A stretch of DNA of 31,706 bases from JANQTF01 sp036835375. GTDB taxonomy: Bacteria; Bacteroidota; Bacteroidia; J057. Shown piece by piece: positions 17,188-26,322 of this stretch (position 1 is the stretch's first letter; each line of letters begins with the position of its first letter). The translations under genes were made by a program, and so were the position numbers. The stretch is taken from assembly GCA_036835375.1 (NCBI GenBank), contig DAITMB010000055.1, positions 1 through 31,706 of the forward strand. Reading direction: 5' to 3'. The notes under the pieces are model-generated. The model did no database searches and was not told the DNA's origin. It was given only the letters and a program-made list of their open reading frames with translations.

Positions 17188-20121
17188 ATGACAAACTGCC
17201 TATACCGTTCACGCGCTGTTGCGCTGCTTTTACTTTTTACTTTTGGCGCTTGGACATTGTCAGCCCAGCAGGCTTTTGTGCGCATAGGCGATGGCCTCCA
17301 GCAGGAAATGCGAGAGGGGCAGGTTGGTCCTTTTGAGGTGTTCATTTTGATGGCCGACCAGGTAGATGTGCTCACCCTTGGGGCTTCCTACGAAGCCGAG
17401 CGCTTGCCTGCCACAGCGCGGACCCAGGACTTGATTCCGAAACTACAGCAAATGGCAGAGGCGACCCAAGGACCCATTTTACAACTACTGGCGCAGCAAG
17501 CAGACGTTGTGCCAGCCTCCACCGTACCGATGTGGATCACAAATGTGATTTATGCCCGCGTAGGGATCGCTGCCTTGGAGCGCTTGGATGAAGAAGCGTC
17601 CATTGCTTGGATTGAGCTGGTGCCAAAGGAAGAAATTGCCGGCGCGACCATGATGCCTGCCAGCCCCTTTGACTTGATGGGAGCTGAAGGCCACGAAGCG
17701 AGCCTGGATGTGATCAAGGCAGATAAACTCTGGGCGATGGGATACACAGGAAATGGTCGAAAAGCCCTCATTATTGACACCGGCACCGAACCGAGCCACC
17801 CGGCGCTGGTTCGCTCTTTCGTCGGGAATTATGAGCCTATCGGAAACGCGTGGTTTGGCATAGGAGAGAAAGCATACGACTGTGATAATCACGGAACACA
17901 CGTAGCCGGGACGATCCTCGGCTTGGATCGCATCACTCGTGACACCATCGGTGTAGCGCCCAACGGACTTTGGATGGCATCGCCTGCCATCTCTTGCGAG
18001 AATGGTCCTGGATCTACGCAGGCGCTCCAGTGGGCAATCGACCCCGATGGCAACCCAGCTACCGTATCGGATATGCCGGATGTGATCAACAATAGCTGGA
18101 GATTTCCTCCGGGAAGCTGGGGCTGTTCGTATCCCGGCCAACTGGCCATCAATGCCCTGGAAGCGGTTGGGGTAGCCGTGATTTGCGCAGCGGGAAATGA
18201 CTATCCAGATTTCACCGTGGGAGGTCCGGCCTTCGCCAACTATTCCCTAGTCAACTCCTTCGCTGTAGGTGCCATCAACCCCAACACGGTGAATTATCCC
18301 ATCGCCTACTTCTCTAGTCACGGCCCTTCGCTGTGTGGAGGAACAGGCTCTCTCGAAATCAAACCAGAAGTGGTAGCCCCTGGGATGGCCATTCGCTCCG
18401 CTGTGAGGGGAGGAACCTATGCTGTGTTGCAGGGTACTTCTATGGCTTCGCCACATGTCGCAGGTGCAGTGCTCCTCCTCAAAGAAGCATTTCCACAAGC
18501 TAGTGGGACAGACATTAAGTTGGCTTTGTATTTCTCTGCGATCGACTTGGGAGACGTTGGCGAGGACAATGTGTATGGCATGGGCTTGATTGATGTGGAA
18601 GCAGCCTATTATTACCTCATTAATCAGGGATTTTCGCCGGCCACGGTCTCTCGCGAACGCGATGGAGCGATTACCCTGATGGAGCAAAATCCTTGTGGGT
18701 TAACCCATCGAACGGAAGTCAAGATAGAAAATCTTGGAACTGCTGCCATTGAGTCACTTCGCCTGCTTAGAAGCTATTCTGATGGTGTGACGGACACGAT
18801 AGAATGGACTACAAACCTTCTTCCTGGGAAGTCGGAGATGATCGACCTGCCGGAAAGGGTCTTGCCCATGGAGGGGAGATATCAGATTCGGGTGGAAATT
18901 TTAGCAGTGAATCAGGGAGAAGATCCCTACCGAATTGATAATTGGGACGAAAAGGAATTTTCAGCGCTCATGCCATTGACGGTGGTTCAGCGACCGCTGA
19001 ATGTGTGCATCGGAGCGGAAGGAATACTGGAGGCATCTACGGCAGAGGGTGACACCCAAGCAGTGATTCGATGGTATGAACAGCCTCAAGGCGGCAAGCT
19101 TCTGGGAGAAGGAAATTCCATTGCGACAGGTGTTCTCACCTCAAGCAAACTCTATCATGTAGGAGCAGGAAGAGTGTACACACTGGGGGCTGAACCCAAA
19201 ATTTCTGCCGGAGGATTCTTTGACCAATCGACCACAGACGGGGCCATCTTCGACGTGTATTTTCCTTGTCATCTGCGCGGGGTGACCGTGCTGGCCAATT
19301 CGCCCGGAACCAGAATCATCCAAATCCGCAATGACCGGGGCATAGTGATATACACGCATCAGGTCCAGCTCATCACGGGAATGAATAGGGTAGAGTTGGA
19401 TGCCAACCTGTCACCCGGAACAGGATACACCCTTGGCCTGGGTTTCTCCAAAGGAGACCTTTGGATCCAGACGATGCCAAGCCAGGAGATCGGTGTGCCG
19501 GCAGTATTGAGCCTTCGCAGCCCACAAGACGGAAGGCTCCCTTATTTCTTCGAATGGGAAGTGATGTATGAACTTCCTTGTGAGCGGAAGCCCGTGTTTG
19601 TGACCGTATCTGCCGGAAATTTTTCACCGAGCTTCACCACACAAGAGTCAGCTCCCGGCTTGGTTTCTTTTGTTCCCTCCCCTGCCAATGCCTTGTCTTA
19701 TCGTTGGGACTTTGGTGATGGGACAGTGTCCGACTTGACTTCTCCCACGCATCAATATACTGCACCCGGAAATTATCAGGTGGCGCTTCAAGTTGTGGGG
19801 GCTGCCTATTGCTCCGCCTTGTATCAAGCGGAGCTCACCACAGATGCCAGTACAAACTTGGATAGGAAAGTGGCTTGGGCAGGTCTCTCCCTGTTTCCAA
19901 ATCCCGCGGAGTCAAGACTCACCATCGAATGGGTTGGGGATGGAGACGTATCCGCACAGCTTTTTGACGCTACAGGCAGGGCCATGAGCCCTGAGCGCGC
20001 GTTGACGAGGCAATTCCCCCGACATACATGGAACCTCGAAGAGATTCCGGCAGGGATTTTCTGGGTGCGAGTAGCGCAAGAGGGGCGGGTGTTAATGGAA
20101 AAAGTTGTTAAGATTCCGTAA
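17188..20121 (+). CDS. T9SS-secreted subtilase, copy 2 of 4
   Basis: The ATG at 17188 (M-T-N-C-L-Y-R-S-R-A-V-A-L-L-L-L) gives a proper signal peptide ending at S-A-Q and a 977-residue product; a GTG at 17095 would add 31 residues with no role. The catalytic set is intact: Asp197 (I-I-D-T-G-T-E), His235 (D-N-H-G-T-H-V-A-G), Asn337 (A-A-G-N-D) and Ser418 (Q-G-T-S-M-A-S-P-H). Modules follow the order of copy 1: CARDB-like (about 492-592), Ig-like (606-660), beta-rich module ending Y-F-F-E-W-E-V (668-798), PKD (813-886, with R-W-D-F-G-D-G) and sorting domain from L-F-P-N-P (902-977). It lies 230 bp after copy 1. Copy 3 begins only 33 bp after its stop, so copies 2 and 3 are probably co-transcribed. 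Confidence 0.95.
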   Translation: MTNCLYRSRAVALLLLFTFGAWTLSAQQAFVRIGDGLQQEMREGQVGPFEVFILMADQVDVLTLGASYEAERLPATARTQDLIPKLQQMAEATQGPILQLLAQQADVVPASTVPMWITNVIYARVGIAALERLDEEASIAWIELVPKEEIAGATMMPASPFDLMGAEGHEASLDVIKADKLWAMGYTGNGRKALIIDTGTEPSHPALVRSFVGNYEPIGNAWFGIGEKAYDCDNHGTHVAGTILGLDRITRDTIGVAPNGLWMASPAISCENGPGSTQALQWAIDPDGNPATVSDMPDVINNSWRFPPGSWGCSYPGQLAINALEAVGVAVICAAGNDYPDFTVGGPAFANYSLVNSFAVGAINPNTVNYPIAYFSSHGPSLCGGTGSLEIKPEVVAPGMAIRSAVRGGTYAVLQGTSMASPHVAGAVLLLKEAFPQASGTDIKLALYFSAIDLGDVGEDNVYGMGLIDVEAAYYYLINQGFSPATVSRERDGAITLMEQNPCGLTHRTEVKIENLGTAAIESLRLLRSYSDGVTDTIEWTTNLLPGKSEMIDLPERVLPMEGRYQIRVEILAVNQGEDPYRIDNWDEKEFSALMPLTVVQRPLNVCIGAEGILEASTAEGDTQAVIRWYEQPQGGKLLGEGNSIATGVLTSSKLYHVGAGRVYTLGAEPKISAGGFFDQSTTDGAIFDVYFPCHLRGVTVLANSPGTRIIQIRNDRGIVIYTHQVQLITGMNRVELDANLSPGTGYTLGLGFSKGDLWIQTMPSQEIGVPAVLSLRSPQDGRLPYFFEWEVMYELPCERKPVFVTVSAGNFSPSFTTQESAPGLVSFVPSPANALSYRWDFGDGTVSDLTSPTHQYTAPGNYQVALQVVGAAYCSALYQAELTTDASTNLDRKVAWAGLSLFPNPAESRLTIEWVGDGDVSAQLFDATGRAMSPERALTRQFPRHTWNLEEIPAGIFWVRVAQEGRVLMEKVVKIP

Positions 20122-20154
20122 CTACCGCGTATTTCATCAAGGACCCCTTTTTTT

Positions 20155-23100
20155 ATGAAGTATTTTATCAAGCATTATATGAAGCGAACTTTTTCTCTTA
20201 CTGTGCTCTTGGCTTTGTGTGTCGCGGGTGTATTCGGGCAGCAAATAAACTGGAGCAAAATTGACCCTTTGCTGGAGCAACAGCTCCGCGAAAGCAATGA
20301 AGAACGAATCAAGGTCACGATCCACTTAGAAGATCAGGTGGATCTAATCGCGATGATGGCCAACTTCGAGCTGCGTGGCACGAGTATCCACGATCGCCGT
20401 GTGGCCGTGGTCACCGCGCTGAAGCAAAAAGCGCAGAACACCCAAGGGCCCTTGCTGGCATGGCTGGAATCTCAGCCCGGTATTGAGAGCAGTTCTATTC
20501 AATCCATGTGGATTTCAAATGGCATCCGTGCAAAAATGGACTATGACGCCATCGCGGCCCTCAGTCACCGTGAAGGGGTGGAGATCCTTATGTTTGAACC
20601 TCGTGCACGGGTGGACGATGCCGATGCAGCGTCTCATGCAGCCTATCTACCGGCTCCAGAGACAGTAGGAGGTCGCGAAGTCGGTCTTAGTAACATCAAT
20701 GCTCCAGCGCTCTGGGCGATGGGATATACTGGTATCGGTAAAAAAGTTCTGATCATTGACTCTGGCGTAAGCCTCACACACCCTGCACACACACGAAATT
20801 ACTATGGGAATCAAGTGGGAAATACCTTGGCATGGTACAATCCCGGCGGCCCTAAGGAACCCTTTGATTGCGATGAGCATGGGACCCACGTCACTGGTGT
20901 CGCTGTAGGCATGCAACTTTCTACCCGGGATACGTTTGGCGTGGCTTTCAATGCCACCTGGATGGGATCCCCTGCGGTTGACGGTGGTACAGTCGCTAAC
21001 AATTGCCCTTTTGATGTGGATGACCTTGATGCGCTTCAGTGGGCTTTGGATCCAGACGGAGATCCCACTACTACGGATGATATGCCAGATGTGATCAATG
21101 GATCATATGGGCTTTTGCCGCAGTTTTTCAATGTCGCTATGTGTACAGGAACCGCACTGACACAGCGAATGAATGCCTTGGAGGCGGCCAGCGTGACTTT
21201 TGTGCAGTCAGCAGGCAATTATGGCCCGGGTGACTCTACGATGGGGGCTTACAAAAATGTGAATACAACACTTGTCAATTCTTTCACCATTGGATCAGTC
21301 AGCGGTGGCAATCCCAATTTTCCCATCAACGGCTTCTCCAGTCGTGGACCGTCGAGATGTGGCGGAACGGGATCCTTGCTGATCAAGCCCGAAGTGGTCG
21401 CTCCCGGAAACAACGTACGGAGCTCGGTGCCGGGAGGTGGATTCAAACTGTTAGGAGGCACTTCATTCTCTGCGCCTCACGTGTCGGGTGCGGCATTGCT
21501 CCTGCACGAGGCTTTCCCTACGGCGACAAGCACGCAGGTGAAAGAAGCTTTGTATTTCACCGCAGTTGATTTAGGACCAGTGGGGGAGGACAACGCATAC
21601 GGCAATGGAATCATCGACGTATTGGCGGCTTTCAATTATCTCGTCGCCGATGGCTTTACACCAGTTCCTGTGTCCCGCGAAAAAGATGTGATCTTGGCGG
21701 AAGTGATGTCTGAAAATCTGGTTTGTGGACAAGACATTACACCAGAAATTGTATTGGAAAACAACGGGACTTCGGTAATAAATTCTGCCAAAATCGATTA
21801 TACCTATTCTGACGGTAGTTCAGCTTCTTTCACGTGGACAGGGACATTGAATCCCGGTGCGGATGTGCTTGTGACTTTGCCCACCCAGACCTTTCCAATC
21901 GGAGCCTATGATATCAATGTGAATGTATCAGAAGTTGATGGTCAATCCGATTACTTTTATTTGGACAACCAAGGTAGCAGTTCATTTTCGATCTTGGGAG
22001 ATGATGCACTTGTCGTCACAAACACATTCGTCAACCCTGCCGGGGTCTGTGGCAATAGTCAAGCCTTGTTGACGGCTTCTACGGGCCTACCTGGAAGGAG
22101 TCCAGCGTGGTTTTCCAATGCAACCGGAACCAATCTTCTCTATGTAGGGGATCAGTTCCTTACCCCACCGATTTCTGCTTCTACACTGTATTTCGTGGGT
22201 ACGGTAGGTCAGGAATTCGTTGGTATTCCAGACAACACAGTCGGAAACAGTTTTCCTTCTTTCAATGTGGGGTCTTTCCTTGAGTTTGAGGTCTTCGTTC
22301 CCATTACACTCAAGTCTGTGGTCGTGTATGCCAGCGCTACCGGAGCGAGAACGATCCAGCTGCGAAACATGGACGATGCAGTGCTCGGTGCCAAGCCGAC
22401 AGGTTCTCTGGTAATGGGGAAGAATCAAATTGATTTGGACTTTAAGATCGCCCCAGGCAAGTATCGTTTGGGCTTAGGAGGCTCATCGGCTGAGCTATTG
22501 GCTACGGTTACTGGCGTGACATTCCCATATGAAATCCCCGGCGTGATGTCGATAGACAAGTCGGACAACAGCTTCTACAGCTTTTTCTACAACTGGGAGG
22601 TGGAATACCGTGGCGCTTGTAACTTGATACAGGCTGCCGTGGCAGTGGTGCCGGGCAATGCAGCGGCTGATTTCACGGCTGATAACACAACCGTGGACTT
22701 GGGATCTTCAGGCACAGTCAACTTTACCAACGCCAGCACGGGCGCCAGCACCTATGCATGGTCCTTTGGCGACGGAAATACGAGCACTGATCTCAACCCT
22801 TCCCATACTTATACCCAGCCAGGAACGTACTTGGTCACCCTGTCCGCGAAAGCAGCAGGCGGGTGTATAGATGCAGATACCCTTTCGATTACCGTAAATG
22901 GGTTTCCCACAAGCTTGGACAAGCTGCAATCTTCTTATGGAAAAGTCCAGCTGTATCCCAACCCCAGCGCGGGCATATTTACCCTGGATCTTCAGCTCCA
23001 TCAGGCATATCAAGTAGAGCTGGAAGTCGTGGATTTGGTTGGCAAGCGCATGTGGAAACAAGCACCGCAGCGATATCACCAAGCAAAAAGCCAGATTGAT

Positions 23101-23187
23101 CTGACGACAGTTCCCGACGGCGTATATCTACTCCTTGTTCGGATTGATGGCATCACCTTGTCTGAAAAGTTGATCAAGCATCAGTAA
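20155..23187 (+). CDS. T9SS-secreted subtilase, copy 3 of 4
   Basis: The 1010-residue product starts at ATG 20155; a second ATG at 20179 would give a shorter signal peptide (M-K-R-T-F-S-L-T-V-L-L-A-L) and cannot be excluded. Catalytic residues are Asp202 (I-I-D-S-G-V), His242 (C-D-E-H-G-T-H-V-T-G), Asn355 (S-A-G-N-Y) and Ser437 (G-G-T-S-F-S-A-P-H). Modules: propeptide-like region with 'I-H-L-E-D-Q-V-D-L', S8 domain, CARDB-like (510-612), Ig-like (630-685), beta-rich module ending F-F-Y-N-W-E-V (690-821), PKD (838-914; W-S-F-G-D-G, where the first Asp is replaced by Ser) and sorting domain from L-Y-P-N-P, ending L-S-E-K-L-I-K-H-Q. By eye it is closest to copy 1, e.g. 'FTAVDLGPVGEDN' in both. 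Secreted serine protease; substrate unknown. Confidence 0.95.
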   Translation: MKYFIKHYMKRTFSLTVLLALCVAGVFGQQINWSKIDPLLEQQLRESNEERIKVTIHLEDQVDLIAMMANFELRGTSIHDRRVAVVTALKQKAQNTQGPLLAWLESQPGIESSSIQSMWISNGIRAKMDYDAIAALSHREGVEILMFEPRARVDDADAASHAAYLPAPETVGGREVGLSNINAPALWAMGYTGIGKKVLIIDSGVSLTHPAHTRNYYGNQVGNTLAWYNPGGPKEPFDCDEHGTHVTGVAVGMQLSTRDTFGVAFNATWMGSPAVDGGTVANNCPFDVDDLDALQWALDPDGDPTTTDDMPDVINGSYGLLPQFFNVAMCTGTALTQRMNALEAASVTFVQSAGNYGPGDSTMGAYKNVNTTLVNSFTIGSVSGGNPNFPINGFSSRGPSRCGGTGSLLIKPEVVAPGNNVRSSVPGGGFKLLGGTSFSAPHVSGAALLLHEAFPTATSTQVKEALYFTAVDLGPVGEDNAYGNGIIDVLAAFNYLVADGFTPVPVSREKDVILAEVMSENLVCGQDITPEIVLENNGTSVINSAKIDYTYSDGSSASFTWTGTLNPGADVLVTLPTQTFPIGAYDINVNVSEVDGQSDYFYLDNQGSSSFSILGDDALVVTNTFVNPAGVCGNSQALLTASTGLPGRSPAWFSNATGTNLLYVGDQFLTPPISASTLYFVGTVGQEFVGIPDNTVGNSFPSFNVGSFLEFEVFVPITLKSVVVYASATGARTIQLRNMDDAVLGAKPTGSLVMGKNQIDLDFKIAPGKYRLGLGGSSAELLATVTGVTFPYEIPGVMSIDKSDNSFYSFFYNWEVEYRGACNLIQAAVAVVPGNAAADFTADNTTVDLGSSGTVNFTNASTGASTYAWSFGDGNTSTDLNPSHTYTQPGTYLVTLSAKAAGGCIDADTLSITVNGFPTSLDKLQSSYGKVQLYPNPSAGIFTLDLQLHQAYQVELEVVDLVGKRMWKQAPQRYHQAKSQIDLTTVPDGVYLLLVRIDGITLSEKLIKHQ

Positions 23188-23203
23188 ATATCCGCACCAA
23201 TAC

Positions 23204-23247
23204 GCGGGGGGAGGCGGCCAGCGGCTGTGATCCCCCCGCTTTCGTTT
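23204..23247 (+). terminator. Likely intrinsic terminator after subtilase copy 3
   Basis: GCGGGGGGA (23204-23212) pairs perfectly with TCCCCCCGC (23231-23239) across an 18-base loop, followed by TTTCGTTT. The stem is GC-rich and starts 17 bp after the stop codon of copy 3. It suggests that copy 4 is transcribed separately. Confidence 0.65.
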
Positions 23248-23345
23248 AGGGATGGTCAATGGCTTACCCGTGCGTGCTCGGTCAAGCTCTGCGGTGTCTG
23301 TTCTGAGCGACAACATGGATTTCTTTCTCGTTTTTGGTAATCGTT

Positions 23346-26285
23346 ATGAAGCGCTACTCTCTCCCGATTTTGTTCATGGTCTTGGCGAATATCTCCTTTG
23401 GCCAAACCGCAGATCCAAGCATCAAGGTCCATCCAGCGGTCGAGGAGGCCATGACGGAACACCCTGAAGAATTTCAGCGGGTGTACCTGTATGTGGGAGG
23501 GAGTGAGGACTGGAATCAAATCTCTGCGAATTGGGATCACAAGCGAGTGGATCTCGCTCAGCGAGCGTTGACGCTGAGGCAGCGCTTGCCTGAGCAACGC
23601 AAGGAGGAACTACAGCAAATCATGGCAGATCTGATGCTGATGGAAGGCGTCCTTCCAAATTCAGTGCAGCGCTACTGGATTACGCCAGTGATTCAGGTCA
23701 CAGCCAATGGAAGAGCGCTTCAAGCGCTATCGAATCACCCATTGATTCAAGAAATCCTCCCTCTTCCCACCCTCATGCCCGATGAAGATCAAGCGTTGAG
23801 CATGGCTGCCCTTCCTGTCCCTGGCGGGCGAGAGCCCGCCCACGATTTGGTGGGAGCTACAGATCTCTGGGAAATGGGCTATTCTGGATACGGACGAAAG
23901 GTTTACATCATTGATACGGGGGTAGATCCCGGACATCCTGCGTTGAGAGACCGGTACTGGGGTAACTATGCACCCCATTCACAAGCCTGGCATGAGCCAG
24001 GTGGTAGTCCCTCTGCCAAGGCTTGCGGAGGACATGGGACCTTCGTGGCAGGCGTGATTTTGGGATATCAACCGACAAGCTTAGACACGATTGGTATGGC
24101 CCCTGAGGCGCTTTGGATGGCATCTCCCGCTGCGGGGAGTGCTCCTTGCGTGGGGGTGGACATGCTTGGAGCCCTTCAGTGGGCATTGGATCCAGACGGA
24201 GATAGCACCACGGTCGATGACCTCCCTGATGTGATCAATAACTCTTGGTCGATTCAACTCAGCGCGCCCAATGCCGAGTGCAGTGGACCTTACCGCGATG
24301 CCTTCGCAGCGTTGGAGGCAGCAGGGATTGCCGTCGTGTTTTCAGCAGGAAACAGTGGTCCCGGGCCCCAGACTATTCCTTCTCCAAAAAATCTCAACAT
24401 CAACCCGGTCAATGTCTTCACCGTCGGTTCCATTAATGGCAACCACCCTGACTTAATTTTGGCAGGATCATCCTCACGTGGCCCTTCCACTTGCCTCGGA
24501 GGTCCCGACAGCATCAAGCCGGAGGTTGTGGCACCGGGTGTGAACGTTCGCACCACGGGGCTAAATGGGTTTTATGTCAATGTGTCGGGCACCTCCTTTG
24601 CTGCCCCGCAAGTGTCTGGTGCGCTCCTCTTGCTCAAAGAAGCTTTTCCTACCTTGTCTGGAAAGCAACTCCTCGAATCCTTGTATTATTCCGCCACCGA
24701 TCTTGGGGTAGCCGGCGAAGACAATGAATATGGCAATGGATTGATTTCCTTGCCTGCTGCCTTCGCTTACCTTCAAGGACTGGGCCATATACCCGCAGCA
24801 GTGAGCGACAGCAATGATGTTTCAGTATCGGGGTTGGTGTTGGGGGAAGAGCAGACTTGCGACAGCGTAATTTTCCCTATCGTCACGTTGGAAAATCGGG
24901 GTTCTAATGCCATCCAGCAGGTGCTGGCCCTTCGTAGCCGACAAGGAGTCATAGATACCTTGGTTTGGCAAGGGAATCTCCTGCCGGATGCGATTGTATT
25001 CTGGGACTTGGGCGCAGATACCATTAGTCTTGGCAACAATGTATTGCAGCTAACAGCGATCTCCGTCAACGGGAAGCCTGATCGTCGATATTTAGATAAT
25101 CGAGTGACTGGCAGCATCGTGAGGTTTCCTAGCGAAATACCTCCTTTGGAGATACCACCGCTGCTATGTCCATCGCAGTTGGTGAGAATATCGGCTCAGG
25201 ATCATGCAACCAACCTCGTGTGGTACGCCAACCGCTTGGCGCAAGATCCGATCGCAATGGGAGGCGACGTGTTGCTGGGACCGTTCCTTCAAGACACCGT
25301 CGTGTATGTGGCCCGGCGGATCACATCCAGTGGAGGAATGAGCTATGATTTTTTACTGAATGGAAACCATAGCATCCAAGACGCTGCGATCATTTTCGAC
25401 GCCGAATATCCGCTCGTACTCCATGCAGTGCAGGTTCATTCTCAAGGAGACGGTAATCGGATCGTTCAGCTCAAAGCGAGCGATGGCACGGTGCTGATTG
25501 ACACAACGATCTTTCTCAACTTCGGCCTTCGCCGGATGCCACTTGAGCTACATGTTCCAGCGGGAAAGGGATTTCAGTTGTCTATCTCGAGTCCCAATGT
25601 CCGATTGTTCGCAGCGACGAGCGATGTCCAATATCCTTATGAAGGCGAAGGCTTTTCCCTCACAGGATCAAGTTTAGGGCCGGGCGTATATCCTTATTTT
25701 TTTGACTGGGAAGTCAGTTATGAAGGATGCCGCCAGGCAGTAGAGCTTTTGGTGGGAAGCGCGGCAGTACAAATGGATTTTTCACCGCGAGACACAACCC
25801 TCTATCTCGCTCTAGGCGCCACCTCGACTTGGAAAGACCAGAGCACGGGGACGATTGCCAGTAGGTGGGATTTTGGAGATGGGAAAAGTGCAAGCGGTGG
25901 TCTCGTCACTCACGCGTATGACTCCGCCGGAATTTTTTCTGTACATCTCCAGGGAGAAGGCGCAGATGGATGTGTAGCGACCCTACCGGGGCGGGTGGAA
26001 GTGCTGGACGGACCCTCGAATGTGATGGAACGATCCGCCTGGCAACTGGAAGTTTATCCGAATCCGGCGGAAGATGATCTCGTCATCGTTTGGGATCTTT
26101 TGCCGGGCCCGGATCTCGTGATGAATATACTGGATGCCCAAGGGAGGACAGTGTGGACGGCCGAAAATAAGCGCTGGCAAGGAAAATGGGAACTGAATGT
26201 CGGCCATTTGGCCGAGGGATCGTATGTCTTGCATTTTCGCAGTGGTCATCATCAGTTTCATCGCCGGATTCAAATAGGGAAATAG
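23346..26285 (+). CDS. T9SS-secreted subtilase, copy 4 of 4 (most divergent)
   Basis: The first ATG is at 23346 and gives a compact signal peptide (M-K-R-Y-S-L-P-I-L-F-M-V-L-A-N-I-S-F-G-Q) and 979 residues. Catalytic residues are Asp190 (I-I-D-T-G-V-D), His230 (G-G-H-G-T-F-V-A-G), Asn336 (S-A-G-N-S) and Ser417 (S-G-T-S-F-A-A-P-Q). The His motif has Phe instead of the second His, and the Ser motif has Gln instead of His; neither is catalytic. The module order is as in the other copies: CARDB-like (about 490-595), a weaker Ig-like region (605-657), beta-rich module ending F-F-D-W-E-V (665-795), PKD (810-888; R-W-D-F-G-D-G) and sorting domain from V-Y-P-N-P. The propeptide lacks the 'L-E-D-Q-V-D' motif of the other three. 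It follows a terminator-like hairpin. Confidence 0.95.
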   Translation: MKRYSLPILFMVLANISFGQTADPSIKVHPAVEEAMTEHPEEFQRVYLYVGGSEDWNQISANWDHKRVDLAQRALTLRQRLPEQRKEELQQIMADLMLMEGVLPNSVQRYWITPVIQVTANGRALQALSNHPLIQEILPLPTLMPDEDQALSMAALPVPGGREPAHDLVGATDLWEMGYSGYGRKVYIIDTGVDPGHPALRDRYWGNYAPHSQAWHEPGGSPSAKACGGHGTFVAGVILGYQPTSLDTIGMAPEALWMASPAAGSAPCVGVDMLGALQWALDPDGDSTTVDDLPDVINNSWSIQLSAPNAECSGPYRDAFAALEAAGIAVVFSAGNSGPGPQTIPSPKNLNINPVNVFTVGSINGNHPDLILAGSSSRGPSTCLGGPDSIKPEVVAPGVNVRTTGLNGFYVNVSGTSFAAPQVSGALLLLKEAFPTLSGKQLLESLYYSATDLGVAGEDNEYGNGLISLPAAFAYLQGLGHIPAAVSDSNDVSVSGLVLGEEQTCDSVIFPIVTLENRGSNAIQQVLALRSRQGVIDTLVWQGNLLPDAIVFWDLGADTISLGNNVLQLTAISVNGKPDRRYLDNRVTGSIVRFPSEIPPLEIPPLLCPSQLVRISAQDHATNLVWYANRLAQDPIAMGGDVLLGPFLQDTVVYVARRITSSGGMSYDFLLNGNHSIQDAAIIFDAEYPLVLHAVQVHSQGDGNRIVQLKASDGTVLIDTTIFLNFGLRRMPLELHVPAGKGFQLSISSPNVRLFAATSDVQYPYEGEGFSLTGSSLGPGVYPYFFDWEVSYEGCRQAVELLVGSAAVQMDFSPRDTTLYLALGATSTWKDQSTGTIASRWDFGDGKSASGGLVTHAYDSAGIFSVHLQGEGADGCVATLPGRVEVLDGPSNVMERSAWQLEVYPNPAEDDLVIVWDLLPGPDLVMNILDAQGRTVWTAENKRWQGKWELNVGHLAEGSYVLHFRSGHHQFHRRIQIGK

Positions 26286-26322
26286 CGCCGGATTCTGCCT
26301 ACCTTTTAGCCCAAAAGCAATC

